64,000 bases of DNA from Mesobacillus maritimus (GCF_019749255.1 NZ_JACWFH010000005.1:92841-156840), one strand, 5' to 3'; counted from the stretch's first letter, positions 34,415-43,826 are shown. Notes: generated by a model from the letters alone, not told the origin. Made by a program: numbers and translations.

Positions 34415-35563
34415 GTGAGTAAAAGTGTTCCACATGGTGGGAAATTAGTGAATCGAATCAATACGAACCTAGAGATAGATTACTCCCTAAACGATATAGA
34501 GCTTGATGCATTAGAGTTAAGTGATTTGGAATTAATTGCAAACGGTGGATATAGCCCTCTAGAAGGTTTCATGGGCAAAGCGGACTATGTTTCTGTCGTT
34601 AACAGGATGAGACTTGCAAATGGGCTCCCGTGGTCGATTCCCATTACATTAGCCGTCAGTCCTGAAAAAAGGTCAGAAATTTCTATAGGAGAAGTCTTAA
34701 ACCTCACGAAGGATGGTGTCATCTACGGAACTATTCTCATTGAAGAGATTTACGTTCCAAATAGATCACTCGAAGCTGAAATGGTCTATCGTACAACTGA
34801 AACGGAGCATCCAGGAGTTAAAAAGCTATATGATCGGTCTGAATTCTATATTGGAGGACCTATCACCCTGGTTAGAAGACCAGAGAAAGATCAATTTGAA
34901 GATTATTATTTAGACCCACTACAAACAAGAAAGACATTTGAAGAATTAGGCTGGAAAACGGTTGTAGGTTTTCAAACCCGAAATCCTGTTCACCGAGCAC
35001 ATGAATATATTCAAAAAACAGCACTTGAAACGGTTGACGGGTTATTTTTAAATCCACTTGTTGGAGAAACGAAATCTGATGATATTCCAAGCGATATTCG
35101 AATGAAAAGCTATGAAGTATTACTTAAGAATTACTACCCAAAAAACCGTGTATTTCTATCTGTGTTCCCAGCTGCGATGCGCTATGCTGGCCCTCGGGAG
35201 GCAATTTTCCATGCCCTGGTCCGCAAAAATTTTGGTTGTACGCACTTTATTGTTGGCCGAGACCATGCAGGAGTTGGGAACTATTACGGAACCTATGATG
35301 CGCAAAAAATCTTTAGTCACTTTACTGAAGAAGAATTAGGGATTAAACCGATGTTCTTTGAGCATAGCTTTTATTGTAAAAAATGTGAAAACATGGCTTC
35401 TGAAAAAACGTGCCCACACGATAAACAAGACCATGTTATTTTATCCGGAACAAAAGTAAGAGGAATGTTAAAGAAAGGGCAGCAACCACCCAAGGAGTTT
35501 AGTCGGCCTGAAGTCGTTGAGATTTTAATAAAGGGCATGCAAGAAGTTTATATCAAAAACTAA
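34415..35563 (+). CDS. sat: Sulfate adenylyltransferase
   Basis: Sat makes APS from sulfate and ATP. The 382 residues hold [11 protein letters not shown], the catalytic [14 protein letters not shown] (HxxH type), the [16 protein letters not shown] segment, and [11 protein letters not shown]. Zinc-type cysteines [15 protein letters not shown] near the C-terminus are usual for the bacterial monomeric type. The start is GTG with GAAGGAGG. It lies 29 bp after cysH and four bases before cysC. Confidence 0.95.
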   Translation: MSKSVPHGGKLVNRINTNLEIDYSLNDIELDALELSDLELIANGGYSPLEGFMGKADYVSVVNRMRLANGLPWSIPITLAVSPEKRSEISIGEVLNLTKDGVIYGTILIEEIYVPNRSLEAEMVYRTTETEHPGVKKLYDRSEFYIGGPITLVRRPEKDQFEDYYLDPLQTRKTFEELGWKTVVGFQTRNPVHRAHEYIQKTALETVDGLFLNPLVGETKSDDIPSDIRMKSYEVLLKNYYPKNRVFLSVFPAAMRYAGPREAIFHALVRKNFGCTHFIVGRDHAGVGNYYGTYDAQKIFSHFTEEELGIKPMFFEHSFYCKKCENMASEKTCPHDKQDHVILSGTKVRGMLKKGQQPPKEFSRPEVVEILIKGMQEVYIKN

Positions 35564-35575
35564 AGGATGTCGAAA

Positions 35576-36175
35576 ATGAGAAAAAGCACAAACCTCACCT
35601 GGCATAACTCCACAATTACAAAACATGACCGACAATCCCTTAATGGGCATAAAAGCTGTGTACTTTGGTTTACGGGGTTATCAGGTTCCGGTAAATCAAC
35701 CCTTGCAAACGCAGTCGACCATGCCTTGCATCATAAGCATTGCAAAAGTTATGTCTTAGATGGTGATAATATAAGACACGGATTGAATAAAGACTTAAGT
35801 TTTAAAAAAGAAGACCGTCAAGAAAATATCCGGAGAATTGGAGAAGTCGCAAAGCTTTTCGTTGACAGTGGACTTATCGTTACGACTGCTTTTATTTCTC
35901 CGTTTCGTGAAGACCGTGAGACGGTTCGAAGAATGTTCCCTGATCACGAATTTATTGAAGTATTTGTAGACTGTCCCATTGACGTATGTGAGGGACGTGA
36001 TCCTAAGGGTTTATATAAGAAAGCCAGAAATGGAGAAATCCCAAACTTTACAGGGATATCCTCCCCTTATGAGGCCCCAGCCCGTCCTGAAATCACCATT
36101 CGAACAGATGAACTTTCCATTAGTCAATCGGTTGATAAAATTATCTCCTATTTACAAACGAAGAAGATCCTTTAA
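35576..36175 (+). CDS. cysC: Adenylylsulfate kinase
   Basis: CysC phosphorylates APS to PAPS. The protein of about 199 residues has Walker [10 protein letters not shown] (about residues 33-41), the [16 protein letters not shown] region, the lid-type [14 protein letters not shown] and [20 protein letters not shown] 35567 lies directly on the ribosome site; ATG 35576, with AAAGGA eight bases upstream, is preferred. It is the last gene of the sulfur operon and converges on the YitT-family gene. Confidence 0.93.
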   Translation: MRKSTNLTWHNSTITKHDRQSLNGHKSCVLWFTGLSGSGKSTLANAVDHALHHKHCKSYVLDGDNIRHGLNKDLSFKKEDRQENIRRIGEVAKLFVDSGLIVTTAFISPFREDRETVRRMFPDHEFIEVFVDCPIDVCEGRDPKGLYKKARNGEIPNFTGISSPYEAPARPEITIRTDELSISQSVDKIISYLQTKKIL

Positions 36176-36187
36176 ACAGGGTCTTTT

Positions 36188-36805
36188 TTATCTTTTCCGC
36201 CAATTCGCTGTCAAAAAACTTGGCCTTGTTAACCTTAGTTTATGGATAAAATCAATAATATTCGTTGAAAAAAACTGACATATAACAGCATAAATCACAA
36301 TTTTATAATTAATGACGATGGAGGTTAAGAGAAAAATAAGCATATTGATCCAAAACATCACTTTGCCAGGCGGCAACCTTTTATAATTAGCAATCATCAT
36401 CGCAGGAATAACCATTCCACCACTTGAAGCACCGGCCTTTATTAGCAGTCCTACTCCAATTCCAAAAAGGATACTACCCGCTGCCATATCCGGAATTAAA
36501 TGCATTCTATCCAGAGTAGCAAATCCTGATACAAGACTAACCGTCGTGGATGTGATTCCTACAGCTAGAATGGTTCGAAACACCCATCTGAAACCAAAAT
36601 ATTGCAAGGCAAACAATAAAAAGACTGCATTTGCTAGCCATAATGCAAATCCTAGTGGGAGGTCGAGCAAATGATTCATGAGCAGGGCTAAACCTGCTCC
36701 ACCACCAGAAGGGATTGAGTGCGGGAATAAAAACAAGGACATCGCTAATCCTTGCAACACAGCTCCAGACAGTAAGAGAATGTAGATCATCATTGTTCGA
36801 TACAT
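36188..36805 (-). CDS. YitT/YitE-family membrane protein
   Basis: A 205-residue protein with five or six predicted membrane spans and the family's GSIPSGGGAGLALLMNH-like and GAGASSGGM-like Gly-rich repeats (here IPSGGGAGLA and KAGASSGGMVIPAMM). It resembles B. subtilis YitE, which also sits beside the yitABCD sulfur genes, so the synteny is conserved although the gene is inverted here. The function is unknown; a small-anion transport role is only a guess. Confidence 0.8.
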   Translation of the reverse strand: MYRTMMIYILLLSGAVLQGLAMSLFLFPHSIPSGGGAGLALLMNHLLDLPLGFALWLANAVFLLFALQYFGFRWVFRTILAVGITSTTVSLVSGFATLDRMHLIPDMAAGSILFGIGVGLLIKAGASSGGMVIPAMMIANYKRLPPGKVMFWINMLIFLLTSIVINYKIVIYAVICQFFSTNIIDFIHKLRLTRPSFLTANWRKR

Positions 36806-36897
36806 ATCAAAAAAATGAATCCTTTACCTTTGTATAGCCCACTTTCATTCCCCCTGACAAGTTCCCTTGTCCATTTTATGTTTGAAGGAGAAAGAAT

Positions 36898-36957
36898 ATG
36901 AAGAAGCTTTTGAGATTCCGTTTGAAAGGATCACACAAGGGTTCATGCAAAGGATGA
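36898..36957 (+). CDS. Possible micro-ORF, 19 residues
   Basis: ATG follows GAAGGAGAAAGAAT, a good ribosome site, and encodes a short basic peptide (MKKLLRFRLKGSHKGSCKG) ending at TGA. The frame stays open for 35 codons after the TGA, into the 3' end of sirC on the other strand, and the Cys lies three positions before the UGA, as in CxxU motifs. Since selB is in this genome a Sec reading was considered, but no SECIS-like stem is clear. Low confidence. Confidence 0.22.
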   Translation: MKKLLRFRLKGSHKGSCKG

Positions 36958-37005
36958 GTGAAATATCTTGTTGACAGTGTCATGGCAAACACATTGCTTG
37001 TAAAT

Positions 37006-37644
37006 TCACCTTCCAGTTATGTCTTCCAACAACGACAAGAAGCGTTGATTTCGTTCAGTTAGCTGTCCGTTTTTGGTTAGTGCAAGGAATTCATCCTCTA
37101 AAAGAAGCTTAAGAAGTTGTCTGCGTATTTCGGGCTTTTCTACCCGGAGTTTTACTACATCCCGACAGTTATGTAAAAAGTCAAGATACTCAGCGTATGT
37201 CTCATCAAACTGTTGCGCTAATTCATTTTTGATTTTCTTTGCCAGACTAGGGCTAGATCCAGATGTGGAAACCGCAATTGTTAGCTTACCTTGTTGGTGA
37301 GAAGATGGGACGATAAAATTGCTTTTCTCCGGATTGTCCACAATGTTAACCAATTGATACTCGTTTACTGCTTCCGCTACTTGTTGATTGATTTCTCGTC
37401 TATTTGTTGCTGCAATCACTAAGAAGGAACTCTTTACATCATAGTGTTCGAACTCTTTTTTAACCCATTTTAGTTGGGCCGTTTGAGCCAAGGTCTGGAT
37501 TTTTTCAGTCACACTAGGGCTGATCACCTCCACGACTCCTTCGGCTTGGAGCAAGGAGAGGATTTTTCGTTCTGCCACCTTTCCTCCACCAATCACGGTA
37601 ATTTTTTTTCCTTTTAATCTAATCATCACCGGGTACTCATTCAT
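37006..37644 (-). CDS. sirC: Precorrin-2 dehydrogenase (SirC/YlnF type)
   Basis: This enzyme oxidises precorrin-2 to sirohydrochlorin in siroheme synthesis, the cofactor for sulfite reductase. The 212-residue protein has the Rossmann start KKITVIGGGKVAERKI (about 12-27), AATNRREINQQV, NIVDNPEKSNFIVPS and the TIAVSTSGSSPSLAKKIK segment, as in YlnF and the N-terminal part of CysG. The ferrochelatase partner is not nearby. Its place next to the sulfur cluster agrees with siroheme supply. Confidence 0.9.
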   Translation of the reverse strand: MNEYPVMIRLKGKKITVIGGGKVAERKILSLLQAEGVVEVISPSVTEKIQTLAQTAQLKWVKKEFEHYDVKSSFLVIAATNRREINQQVAEAVNEYQLVNIVDNPEKSNFIVPSSHQQGKLTIAVSTSGSSPSLAKKIKNELAQQFDETYAEYLDFLHNCRDVVKLRVEKPEIRRQLLKLLLEDEFLALTKNGQLTERNQRFLSLLEDITGR

Positions 37645-37667
37645 TCGACATCCACCTCCTATTTTAG

Positions 37668-37700
37668 AGTGGCACCATCCGAAGCAAGGATGGTGCCAAC
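37668..37700 (-). terminator. Strong hairpin after the ABC exporter operon
   Basis: A perfect 11-bp stem TGGCACCATCC / GGATGGTGCCA with a 7-base loop lies between the last permease stop and sirC. The minus-strand T-run is poor, so read-through into sirC is possible. Confidence 0.6.
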
Positions 37701-37709
37701 GAACATAAA

Positions 37710-38507
37710 CTACAGGTTCAAATCTTTCTTTTGATAAAAACGATACGTCAGCGTTGTAAAAGCAAGAATAAGAAACACCGATAAAAACAAGAAAACTGGC
37801 TCTAGCTTTCCATTATTTAATATTGTTGCCGCTTCAAAATATTTAAAGGGAGTGATGTACTTCAGCATTTCGATTTTCTCGGTCATATTAATAAGAATGG
37901 AGAGAATAAACAGAACAAGCATAATCCCCGTAGAAATGACAGAGGCTTTTTTGGATTTTCTATAAACAGCAGCAACTACGGAACCTAGCAATAAGAATAT
38001 CAGCTGTAGGATAAACATTCCGCTCATAAGCAATAAAAGACCATCAGTCACTGTTTCAGCTTCCGCAAATCTTTCCACCATTATAATAGAAGATAAGAGT
38101 GTGACCAAGTTAAAGAGTACGATGTGAATGAGAGCAGTTAGTAGTTTCATACTAATGACTTTTGCTCTTGAAACTGGTTTAACAAGTAAAAATTCTGCCG
38201 TCTTATCCCGCTCTTCCTTCGCAATGATATTTGCACCAAGCATTACTGCGTGAATCGATGCCATCACAATTAAATAGAGATACAATAGTCCATAGAACCC
38301 AAGCGCTGTTGCTAAATCAAACCCAGATGTCCCCATGATAGCCTGCAATGATTTCGGCATTTCCGCCATAAGCTCATTCATGGTTTGACCAGTCCCCTTC
38401 ATACCTGCATACTTGCCCATTCCTGCGATAACCATTGCCAAAACACCGATACTCCAAATAAGGAGTGACTTTAGATTCGCCTTCATCTCTCGTATCATAA
38501 TATTCAT
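37710..38507 (-). CDS. ABC-2 type transporter permease
   Basis: A 265-residue protein with six predicted membrane segments. The cytoplasmic EERDKTAEFLLVKPVSRAKVISMKLL motif is typical of ABC-2 exporters. It is paralogous to the preceding gene (38522), with the same domain order and motif, so the two likely form a heterodimer with the ATPase at 39324. It is the last gene of a TetR-led operon; substrate unknown. Confidence 0.87.
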   Translation of the reverse strand: MNIMIREMKANLKSLLIWSIGVLAMVIAGMGKYAGMKGTGQTMNELMAEMPKSLQAIMGTSGFDLATALGFYGLLYLYLIVMASIHAVMLGANIIAKEERDKTAEFLLVKPVSRAKVISMKLLTALIHIVLFNLVTLLSSIIMVERFAEAETVTDGLLLLMSGMFILQLIFLLLGSVVAAVYRKSKKASVISTGIMLVLFILSILINMTEKIEMLKYITPFKYFEAATILNNGKLEPVFLFLSVFLILAFTTLTYRFYQKKDLNL

Positions 38508-38521
38508 ATTCTCACATCCCC

Positions 38522-39319
38522 TTATACTGAATGGATATCTTTCTTACGGTAAACTAGGAAACTCGTAAGCACTGACAATATGATTATGACAGCTCCGACT
38601 AAAAGGAATGATGTCTCAAATCGTAAGTGTTCAATAATATAGTAGTCATTGACATAATTAAAGGGAGTGAAAAAGCGTAGGGCTTCATCATCAGTACTTG
38701 AACTAATCATACCAATCATAAAGAAAGCGAACACGGTGCCAAGTGATACGGCAATGACTGATTTTACTTTTGGAAGTAATACAGCAAGGAATACCCCTAA
38801 GCCTAAAAAAATCAACTGTAGAAAAAGTAGGGACCCTGAAATCATCAGCAATGCCTTCCCACTATATTCTTCTGTTTTAACCATTGAAACGGTGCCCAAT
38901 ACTGCCAGAATAAAAGCAAGATTTGTCAAGATCAATGAAGTGAAACAAGCTAATAGTTTCGCAGTCATCACTTGTGTTCTAGTTACAGGCTTGGTAAAGA
39001 GAAACTCTGCTGTTTTATCTCTTGATTCCTTCGAAAATATGGATAAACCTAAATTCATCGCCTGAATTGCCCCACATAATTTTATATAAAGAAAGGCATA
39101 AGAAAAGTAGCCTAAAATGGTTGCTAACGTATCAAAGGATAAGCCGATCGCCTTTTTAACTTCCTCCGGAAAACCCTCAAGAACCTTCATAAAGTCCTCA
39201 GCATCACGAGAAAAGGCAGGGAAAAGAGACATGAACAAGACAACGATGGCAATTAACGATAGTGTCCAAATAATGGTCGACTTCCGATAAGCTTTTAGCT
39301 CATGCAGGTACATGTTCAT
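38522..39319 (-). CDS. ABC-2 type transporter permease
   Basis: A 265-residue, six-span permease, paralogous to the gene at 37710. The motif SKESRDKTAEFLFTKPVTRTQVMTAKLL aligns with its partner. It starts four bases after the ATPase stop (39324) and lies 14 bp upstream of the partner, so tight co-expression is expected. Confidence 0.87.
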   Translation of the reverse strand: MNMYLHELKAYRKSTIIWTLSLIAIVVLFMSLFPAFSRDAEDFMKVLEGFPEEVKKAIGLSFDTLATILGYFSYAFLYIKLCGAIQAMNLGLSIFSKESRDKTAEFLFTKPVTRTQVMTAKLLACFTSLILTNLAFILAVLGTVSMVKTEEYSGKALLMISGSLLFLQLIFLGLGVFLAVLLPKVKSVIAVSLGTVFAFFMIGMISSSTDDEALRFFTPFNYVNDYYIIEHLRFETSFLLVGAVIIILSVLTSFLVYRKKDIHSV

Positions 39320-39323
39320 CAGG

Positions 39324-40211
39324 CTACGCCTCCCTTTGATAGAAATGCATAAAAATCTCTTCTAAATCCGGCTCCTCCACCCAAAGGTTCGCTATTTCAA
39401 TTCCAGCTATCTTTTGCATGATATGATTGATATTGCCACGGAAAATAAAGGAGATTGTTTTTCCTTTTACCTCTAGTTGATTCACACCAGGGAGACGACT
39501 AAACAATTCATCAGGAACCTTTGAAACGGTTTCAATCTTAAACTTTTTATAATTGTTCTCTTTTAAAGTCCGAATCTTTTCGACTTGAACAATCTTGCCT
39601 TCTTTAATGATCGCTACGCGGTCACATAAACGTTGAACTTCACTTAAGATATGAGAGGAAAAGAGAATGGTTGCTCCTTTTTGGTTCTCATTCTCTAGTA
39701 ATTCAAAGAACCTTTGTTGCATTAACGGATCTAAGCCACTTGTTGGCTCATCCAAGATAATGAGTTTCGGCTCGTGTAGCAACCCTTGAACAATCCCAAC
39801 TTTCTTTTTGTTTCCTAATGATAAATCATCTATTTTTCTTGTTAAATCAAGTTCCATCATTTCTGCTAATTCTTTTATTTTTTTCGCACAGTCTTTTTTA
39901 TAAAAACTAGCTGAATACTTGAGCAAATCAATGACCTTCATATTATCATAATAAAACACTTCAGACGGCAAATACCCAATCTCTTTTTTGATTTCAGGAG
40001 CATGCTTTACCACATCTTTTCCGAAAATAGTTGCACTCCCACTCGTGGGATAAATGAGAGAGAGTAGCAAACGAATTGTTGTGGATTTCCCCGCTCCATT
40101 CGGACCGATAAATCCGAATATCTCCCCTTCTTCTACATGAAAGCTAACCTCTGTAATTCCCCTAGCCTTTCCATACATTTTTGTCAGGTTATTAAGTTCA
40201 ATTACGTTCAT
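39324..40211 (-). CDS. ABC transporter ATP-binding protein
   Basis: A 295-residue ATPase with Walker A GPNGAGKST, Q-loop, a signature given as LSLGNKKKVGIVQGLL (a variant of LSGGQ), Walker B LIILDEPTSGLDP and H-loop SSHILSE, followed by a C-terminal domain typical of drug/antibiotic exporters. GGGAGGGG precedes the ATG. It is preceded on the same strand by its TetR regulator. Confidence 0.92.
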   Translation of the reverse strand: MNVIELNNLTKMYGKARGITEVSFHVEEGEIFGFIGPNGAGKSTTIRLLLSLIYPTSGSATIFGKDVVKHAPEIKKEIGYLPSEVFYYDNMKVIDLLKYSASFYKKDCAKKIKELAEMMELDLTRKIDDLSLGNKKKVGIVQGLLHEPKLIILDEPTSGLDPLMQQRFFELLENENQKGATILFSSHILSEVQRLCDRVAIIKEGKIVQVEKIRTLKENNYKKFKIETVSKVPDELFSRLPGVNQLEVKGKTISFIFRGNINHIMQKIAGIEIANLWVEEPDLEEIFMHFYQREA

Positions 40212-40232
40212 GATTACCCCTCCCAGATAAAA

Positions 40233-40856
40233 CTATTGATAAAAGGCCGTTTTCAACATTTGTATATAGAGATCTACTTCCGCAAATTCTGCACTGAAAT
40301 CATTGTCGCTTTGATTTGTATGTTTTACTTTCTCCATTACTTGATTGCTATAGCCTTCTAATGTCCAAAAAACAATCTGAATTGCCCTTTTCATATCGAT
40401 ATTTTCTTTGAACATGGTCGTATCAATGTTTTCAAAGATTTTGGCGTAACTACTTTGCATCAGTTCATGATGACTATCATCCAATTCATTTTTAATATCA
40501 CTTGATGTTTCCGTATAAGCAGAAATAAAAAAGTTGAAGATTTCAGGGTATTTTTTCATCATTTGGCTTTTTAATATCATGATATTTTTCAAGCGTTCGA
40601 ACACATCTGGTTCCGCGAACCGCTCTTCATTAAAGAATTCATTTTGCAATACATCAATAAAATGCTTGTGTAAAAATAAATACAATTCCTTCTTATTATT
40701 AAAGTAGTGAAAAAGCAATCCTTTTGAAATGCCTGCTAGTTTTACGATTGCATTCGTCGATGCATGATCATAGCCTTTTTGGGCAAACTCATTCAAGGCA
40801 GCATTGAGAATTCTTTGTTGCTTTTCCTCATCAATGTTTAAAAACTTAGAAGTCAA
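40233..40856 (-). CDS. TetR-family regulator
   Basis: A 207-residue repressor: N-terminal HTH KQQRILNAALNEFAQKGYDHASTNAIVKLAGISKGLLFHYFNNKKELYLFL (about 12-62) and a helical ligand domain. The start is TTG after GGAGGG. Two perfect TTGACCA-N3-TGGTCAA operators lie in its promoter, the distal one overlapping the -35, so it should repress its own operon, which includes the ABC exporter, until an inducer (probably a pump substrate) binds. Confidence 0.92.
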   Translation of the reverse strand: MTSKFLNIDEEKQQRILNAALNEFAQKGYDHASTNAIVKLAGISKGLLFHYFNNKKELYLFLHKHFIDVLQNEFFNEERFAEPDVFERLKNIMILKSQMMKKYPEIFNFFISAYTETSSDIKNELDDSHHELMQSSYAKIFENIDTTMFKENIDMKRAIQIVFWTLEGYSNQVMEKVKHTNQSDNDFSAEFAEVDLYIQMLKTAFYQ

Positions 40857-40882
40857 TGGTTTTCATTCCCTCCTTTACCCAA

Positions 40883-40899
40883 TTGACCAACCTGGTCAA
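40883..40899. promoter_or_regulatory. TetR operator 1
   Basis: Perfect inverted repeat TTGACCA-N3-TGGTCAA, downstream of the promoter -10. Confidence 0.8.
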
Positions 40900-40903
40900 C
40901 TAC

Positions 40904-40933
40904 ATTATATTCCCGTTTGACCATATTGGTCAA
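40904..40933 (-). promoter_or_regulatory. Sigma-A promoter with TetR operator 2
   Basis: Minus strand TTGACC (40928-40933), 18-bp spacer, TATAAT (40904-40909). A second TTGACCA-N3-TGGTCAA (40917-40933) contains the -35. The operator centres are 34 bp apart. Confidence 0.85.
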
Positions 40934-41027
40934 TAGAATAATTGTAAATAATTGGTGACCATATGTGAGGAAGATTACTTCCTATCTTTGATTAATATTA
41001 AGGTAAATGAAAAAACTGGAGGGCCTA

Positions 41028-41510
41028 ATGATTACAAAGTGGCTGACCGTAAATTTTTTAACAATTTTTATCATTGTCCTTTGGAGCAACTTGCAAGGCT
41101 ATGATTCAAATTCAATACTATTGAGCAAGATTTTTGCCCAAGTGGCTTTCATTCTCCTACTCATTAATCTCAATATGTATTTTGTTTTTCTTATAATCCG
41201 TAAAAGCAATCGAAGAGATATTAAAATTAGACTTGCAAAAATTTCAATAAGAATGATGAAATACCATGTGGCGATTGCCGTGACTGCAACTTTACTAGTT
41301 TTGCTACATTCGGGGATTATGGTGTATGCCTATTATGAAAATCTCATGAAAGGAAAAACCATTAGTGGGATCATTCTTATAGCTATTTTATCGATTCTTT
41401 TATTAAGTGGTTTCTTACGGAGAAGAAAAGCAACTGGTAAAAGAAGAAAATTTCATTATAAGATGGCTTTCTTATTCTTTGGCTTTTTGTTTTTACACAT
41501 ATTTTTATAG
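41028..41510 (+). CDS. Four-span membrane protein, possibly cytochrome b561/ferric-reductase-like
   Basis: A protein of about 160 residues with four predicted membrane segments. Histidines lie in the second half of the bundle (MMKYHVAIAV, VLLHSGIM, KFHYKMAF and LFLHIFL), spaced so that pairs could ligate heme, which recalls cytochrome b561 and ferric-reductase-like domains. The frame opens at ATG 41007, but CTGGAGGG fits ATG 41028. It is divergent from the tetR operon and not in an operon. The heme role is an inference. Confidence 0.65.
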   Translation: MITKWLTVNFLTIFIIVLWSNLQGYDSNSILLSKIFAQVAFILLLINLNMYFVFLIIRKSNRRDIKIRLAKISIRMMKYHVAIAVTATLLVLLHSGIMVYAYYENLMKGKTISGIILIAILSILLLSGFLRRRKATGKRRKFHYKMAFLFFGFLFLHIFL

Positions 41511-41533
41511 ATAGCCTCCTCGGATCCTCGGGT

Positions 41534-41564
41534 AGAAAAAAGCCTGCCAGTAATCGGCAGGCCT
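41534..41564 (-). terminator. Terminator of the ehu operon
   Basis: GCCTGCC (41542-41548) pairs with GGCAGGC (41556-41562), with TTTTTT after it on the minus strand. Confidence 0.85.
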
Positions 41565-41574
41565 ACTAATATAG

Positions 41575-42396
41575 TTACGCTAAGAATCGACTTAAAAATG
41601 ACTGAAGTCTTTCACTCTTGGGATTTTCGAGAATCTCGCTTGGTTTTCCTTGTTCTTCAATTTGTCCATTGTGGAGGAATACTACCCGATCGGCTACATC
41701 ACGGGCAAAGTCCATTTCGTGCGTGACAAGAATCATCGCCATGTCTGTTTCTTCTGCCAGATCCTTAATAACTTGAAGAACTTCCCCTACCAATTCAGGG
41801 TCTAAAGCAGATGTAACCTCATCAAACAACATGACTTTCGGACGCATCACAACCGCACGCGCAATTGCAACCCTTTGCTTTTGCCCACCGGACAACTGCT
41901 CAGGATAAGCATCTAGCTTATCACCCAATCCTACCTTATTTAACATGTCCACCGCACGTTCTGTCGCTTCCTCTTTCGATAAACCAAGGACATGTATCGG
42001 TGCCTCGGTAACATTTCTTAAAATCGTCATATGTGGAAATAAGTTAAAGTGTTGAAAGACCATTCCAATATCTGTGCGCAATCTTCGCAAATGTTTTTCA
42101 TCTGCTGGTACAAGCTTTTCGCCCACTTTTTTATGCCAGAGAGGCTCTCCACCAATTGTTATGACACCTGATGTCGGTTTTTCTAGCGTCATCAGCATGC
42201 GGATAATGGTCGTTTTACCGGACCCACTTGGTCCGATTAGTGCTACCTTTTCTCCTGGTTGAATAGCCAAATTCAACCCTTTTAATACTTCATTATCCCC
42301 AAATTGCTTTTTCACATTTTCATATTTTACTAGTGCTTGTTCCTGGTCAGCCACCTGCTGATTGTTTAACTGCTTCTCCATCAGTCCCAACGACAC
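41575..42396 (-). CDS. ehuA: Amino-acid/ectoine-type ABC transporter ATPase
   Basis: A 273-residue ATPase of the polar amino-acid uptake family: Walker A GPSGSGKTT, signature LSGGQKQRVAIARAV, Walker B MLFDEVTSALDPE, H-loop VTHEM. The insertion LWHKKVGEKLVPADEKHLRRLR near the Q-loop is seen in EhuA. It begins inside the end of ehuD (50-bp overlap from the first GTG; a TTG and an ATG follow closely, so the start is uncertain). It is last in the ehuBCDA operon. Confidence 0.85.
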   Translation of the reverse strand: MSLGLMEKQLNNQQVADQEQALVKYENVKKQFGDNEVLKGLNLAIQPGEKVALIGPSGSGKTTIIRMLMTLEKPTSGVITIGGEPLWHKKVGEKLVPADEKHLRRLRTDIGMVFQHFNLFPHMTILRNVTEAPIHVLGLSKEEATERAVDMLNKVGLGDKLDAYPEQLSGGQKQRVAIARAVVMRPKVMLFDEVTSALDPELVGEVLQVIKDLAEETDMAMILVTHEMDFARDVADRVVFLHNGQIEEQGKPSEILENPKSERLQSFLSRFLA

Positions 42397-43078
42397 TCAT
42401 CCCTTTCTGTTTCTTATTCGCACTATAGCCGAGCTTTGACCTTTTCTCTAACTTATTAATTAAGATTGCTGATGGATAACTTAACAATAAGAACAATAAA
42501 CCAACAATCGTAATCGGCTCTAGGTATCTAAAGTTTGCAGCCCCTATTAACTGGGCTTCTTGTAAAAACTCACCTACACCGATGGCCATTAAAATTGGGG
42601 TCTCTTTAAATAACACGAGTAAATAATTTCCTAGCATTGGGATAACAGGAGGTATTGCTTGTGGAAGGATTACTCGGAACCATGTATGGATTTTAGTAAA
42701 ATTCATTGCTCTTGATGCTTCCCATTGCCCCTTAGGCACGGCATCAATTCCAGAGCGGTATACTTCTGAAACGTAGGTTGCATAATGGATTCCCAAAGTC
42801 AATATCCCAGCAAGATACTTATTGAGGGTAATTCCAATTGCAGGTAAAGCAAAGTAGACAAAAAATAGCTGTACGAGTGGAGGTGTACTTCTTACAAACT
42901 CAATAAACCAATACGTGAGAAAAGCTAATGGTTTAAAGCTTGATCTCCGTAAAAAGGTTAGGATAAGACCAAATGTGAGCGAAACGAGGTAAGCACCAAA
43001 CGTTACCCCAATGACAAGCCAAATCGCACTCGCGATATCCGGAAAGATTTCAATTGCAAACTGCCAATCCCAGGTCAT
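42347..43078 (-). CDS. ehuD: Amino-acid/ectoine-type ABC permease
   Basis: A 243-residue permease of the HisMQ type, five spans, with the EAA-loop like sequence EASRAMNFTKIHTWFRVILPQAIPPVIP. Its ATG overlaps the ehuC stop by four bases. It pairs with ehuC. Confidence 0.83.
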   Translation of the reverse strand: MTWDWQFAIEIFPDIASAIWLVIGVTFGAYLVSLTFGLILTFLRRSSFKPLAFLTYWFIEFVRSTPPLVQLFFVYFALPAIGITLNKYLAGILTLGIHYATYVSEVYRSGIDAVPKGQWEASRAMNFTKIHTWFRVILPQAIPPVIPMLGNYLLVLFKETPILMAIGVGEFLQEAQLIGAANFRYLEPITIVGLLFLLLSYPSAILINKLEKRSKLGYSANKKQKGMSVVGTDGEAVKQSAGG

Positions 43079-43731
43079 GCTTTTGCCACTCCTCTCGATG
43101 CGTTTTTCTCTAATTTACGCACTCCAAAAATGAGTGGCAACGCAATGATAAAATAGAATAGTAACAAGACGACGAAAACTGGAAACGTGTAGCTTAGATT
43201 GTTGTTTTGGATAATTAATCCTTTATACGTCAGATCCGTTAACGTAATCAATGAGACGAGCGAGGTTCCCTTCAGTAATTCAATCGCATTGTTTCCAAAG
43301 CCAGGGAGCATAATTCTTAATGCTTGTGGCAAAATCACCAGTCGCATTCGTTGCCATCTTGTCATATTTAATGCAATGGAGGCTTCGGTCTGTCCATTCG
43401 GAATCGCTAAAATCGCACTACGAACCACTTCAGAACCATAAGCACCATAGTTTAATCCTAATGCCACAACTGAAGCGAGAAACGGAGAGAATTGTATCCC
43501 AAATGCTGGTAGAGCAAAGAAAATCCAAAAAAGCTGAACTAATAATGAAGTGCCTCTAAAAAGTTCAACATAAACAGCTGTTATCTTTCTTACAAGTGCA
43601 AACCTAGATAACCTGGCAAGGCCAGCAACAAAAGCAACAGAAATCGCAAGGGCTACAGATGCAACCAATACTTTTAGGGTAATTGTAAGTCCAGGTAAAA
43701 TTAAAGGAATAATCTCTTTATAGGTATCCAT
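43075..43731 (-). CDS. ehuC: Amino-acid/ectoine-type ABC permease
   Basis: A 218-residue HisMQ-type permease with the start LILPGLTITLKVLVASVALAI, the conserved VYVELFRGTSLLVQLFWIFFALP and the EAA loop EASIALNMTRWQRMRLVILPQALRIMLPG. It follows ehuB after a strong hairpin. Confidence 0.83.
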   Translation of the reverse strand: MDTYKEIIPLILPGLTITLKVLVASVALAISVAFVAGLARLSRFALVRKITAVYVELFRGTSLLVQLFWIFFALPAFGIQFSPFLASVVALGLNYGAYGSEVVRSAILAIPNGQTEASIALNMTRWQRMRLVILPQALRIMLPGFGNNAIELLKGTSLVSLITLTDLTYKGLIIQNNNLSYTFPVFVVLLLFYFIIALPLIFGVRKLEKNASRGVAKA

Positions 43732-43769
43732 ATGATTTCGACCACTTCCTTTTTGTATTTAGTTTGAAA

Positions 43770-43802
43770 TGTAAAAAAGCAGGCGCTGCGTGCGCCTGCT
43801 AC
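43770..43802 (-). terminator. Intra-operon terminator between ehuB and ehuC
   Basis: AGCAGGCGC (43778-43786) pairs with GCGCCTGCT (43792-43800), and six T follow on the minus strand. It probably cuts most transcripts after ehuB. Confidence 0.85.
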
Positions 43803-43826
43803 AGAGCGCCATTCTTTGTCAAAGAA

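Noticed and set aside
36898..37066. A selenoprotein reading through TGA at 36955
   Set aside because: The extension overlaps sirC antisense and no SECIS-like stem with a suitable loop follows the TGA; only the short micro-ORF is listed, at low confidence.
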